20,336 bases of DNA from a virus: positions 1-20,336 of IMG/VR virus record IMGVR_UViG_3300031951_001504; one strand, given 5' to 3'. The position numbers were made by a program, and so were the translations under genes. Below are positions 19,638-20,336 of the stretch, piece after piece; within the stretch, counting starts at the first letter, position 1, and every line of letters begins with the position of its first letter. The notes below the pieces were generated by a model. That model worked only from the letters and a program-made list of their open reading frames with translations. It was not told where the DNA came from and made no database searches.

Positions 19638-20336
19638 ATGACTATATCAAAAGCCCATTGGAATACAGAGGGCGAGAATGTTCGCCTTTCCCTTCCTTTT
19701 GCGAAGGTAGATAAAGAGAGACGTATTGTCTCAGGCTTTGCATCACTTGATAACATTGATAAACAAGGTGATATTGTTACCGCAGAAGCATCATTAAAGG
19801 CATTTTCTAAGTTTCGTGGAAACATTCGTGAAATGCACCAACCGCTTGCTGTAGGAAAAATGGTTAATTTTAAAGAAGATAGATACTTTGATCCAGAGTC
19901 TAAAAAGTTTTACTCTGGAGTTTTTGTTTCAGCATATGTTTCAAAAGGTGCACAAGATACATGGGAAAAAGTTTTGGACGGTACACTAACAGGATTTTCA
20001 ATTGGTGGACGTATGAATAAGTGGGATGATGGATATGATGAGAAGTCAGATTCAACAATTAGAATTATTAAGGATTATGACCTTGTAGAGTTATCTCTTG
20101 TTGATTCTCCAGCAAATCAATTTGCAAATATTATGCATGTAGAAAAGGTTGATGGAGTTGAAGTTGTTAAGGGACAAGATGTTGCGTTAGAAAATGTTTT
20201 TTATGATGAAGAATCTGGATTAGTTATGGTATCAGAAGAAGAAACAGCAGTTAGCCCAACTACTGGAAATCAAATGAAGAATATAGGTTTCGTTGAAAAA
20301 GAAGACAACGAAAAAATGGATATAGTCAAATTCTTA
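19638..20336 (+). CDS. prohead protease, HK97 type (3' truncated)
   Basis: Open to the window edge (233 residues). Caudovirus prohead protease of the HK97 (U35) family, which matures the capsid by cutting scaffold and major capsid protein. Family elements: SGFASLDNIDKQGDIV near residue 33, His67 (IREMHQPLAVGKM) and Ser121 (LTGFSIGGRM) as likely catalytic pair, and YDLVELSLVDSPANQFANI with Asp156 or Glu151 as third member. After about residue 170 the sequence turns acidic (GLVMVSEEETAVSP) and continues out of the window, so a C-terminal scaffold-like extension is possible. No SD sequence precedes the ATG; the promoter would give a leader of about four bases. Confidence 0.9.
   Translation, partial: MTISKAHWNTEGENVRLSLPFAKVDKERRIVSGFASLDNIDKQGDIVTAEASLKAFSKFRGNIREMHQPLAVGKMVNFKEDRYFDPESKKFYSGVFVSAYVSKGAQDTWEKVLDGTLTGFSIGGRMNKWDDGYDEKSDSTIRIIKDYDLVELSLVDSPANQFANIMHVEKVDGVEVVKGQDVALENVFYDEESGLVMVSEEETAVSPTTGNQMKNIGFVEKEDNEKMDIVKFL

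Overview
The window is one continuous, gene-dense stretch of a tailed double-stranded DNA phage (Caudoviricetes), cut off inside a gene at both ends. A PBSX/HK97-type portal protein and an HK97-type prohead protease lie at the right end. To their left are several tail-fibre and receptor-binding proteins, an adenosylcobalamin-dependent (class II) ribonucleotide reductase, a secreted lysozyme-like cell-wall hydrolase and a left-hand group of small 2-oxoglutarate/Fe(II) oxygenases with a glycosyltransferase. I see no integrase, transposase, tRNA or CRISPR array. The DNA is AT-rich except for a GC-rich tandem array at 10235-10432. Host inference is weak: the gene mix resembles phages of free-living aquatic bacteria, and the many leaderless genes behind extended -10 promoters would suit an actinobacterial host, but nothing here proves it.

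Layout. 3-2642 (+): three related oxygenases (the first partial), a six-cysteine mini-protein and a GlcNAc-type glycosyltransferase, a plausible glycan- or protein-modifying set. 2639-3199 (-): the lysozyme-like gene, the only minus-strand gene, with its own promoter, Shine-Dalgarno (SD) site and probable terminator. 3305-10942 (+): eight structural genes of the tail tip or fibre apparatus that share modules with one another and end in a fibronectin-III / (Gly-Ala-Phe)22 / Hint-like protein. 10978-11724 (+): an uncharacterised protein. 11813-13843 (+): ribonucleotide reductase. 13864-17559 (+): a 1231-residue structural protein with lectin-like domains. 17578-20336 (+): a small protein, the portal and the partial protease.

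Two modes of gene start alternate. About ten genes have a -10 element (TATAAT, TATACT or a near match, usually preceded by TGn) ending 5-10 bases before the ATG, so the transcript would begin at or within a few bases of the start codon (leaderless). Six others (4968, 6634, 7149, 9329, 11813 and the minus-strand 3199) have an SD sequence. Three genes start at the stop codon of the gene before.

The most notable items are the leaderless promoter set, a helically spaced cluster of DnaA-box matches between portal and protease (19572-19614), and the tail protein that joins a 22-unit GAF array to a degenerate Hint (hedgehog/intein) domain with serine at the nucleophile position. No search or computation was run; all family assignments come from reading motifs.
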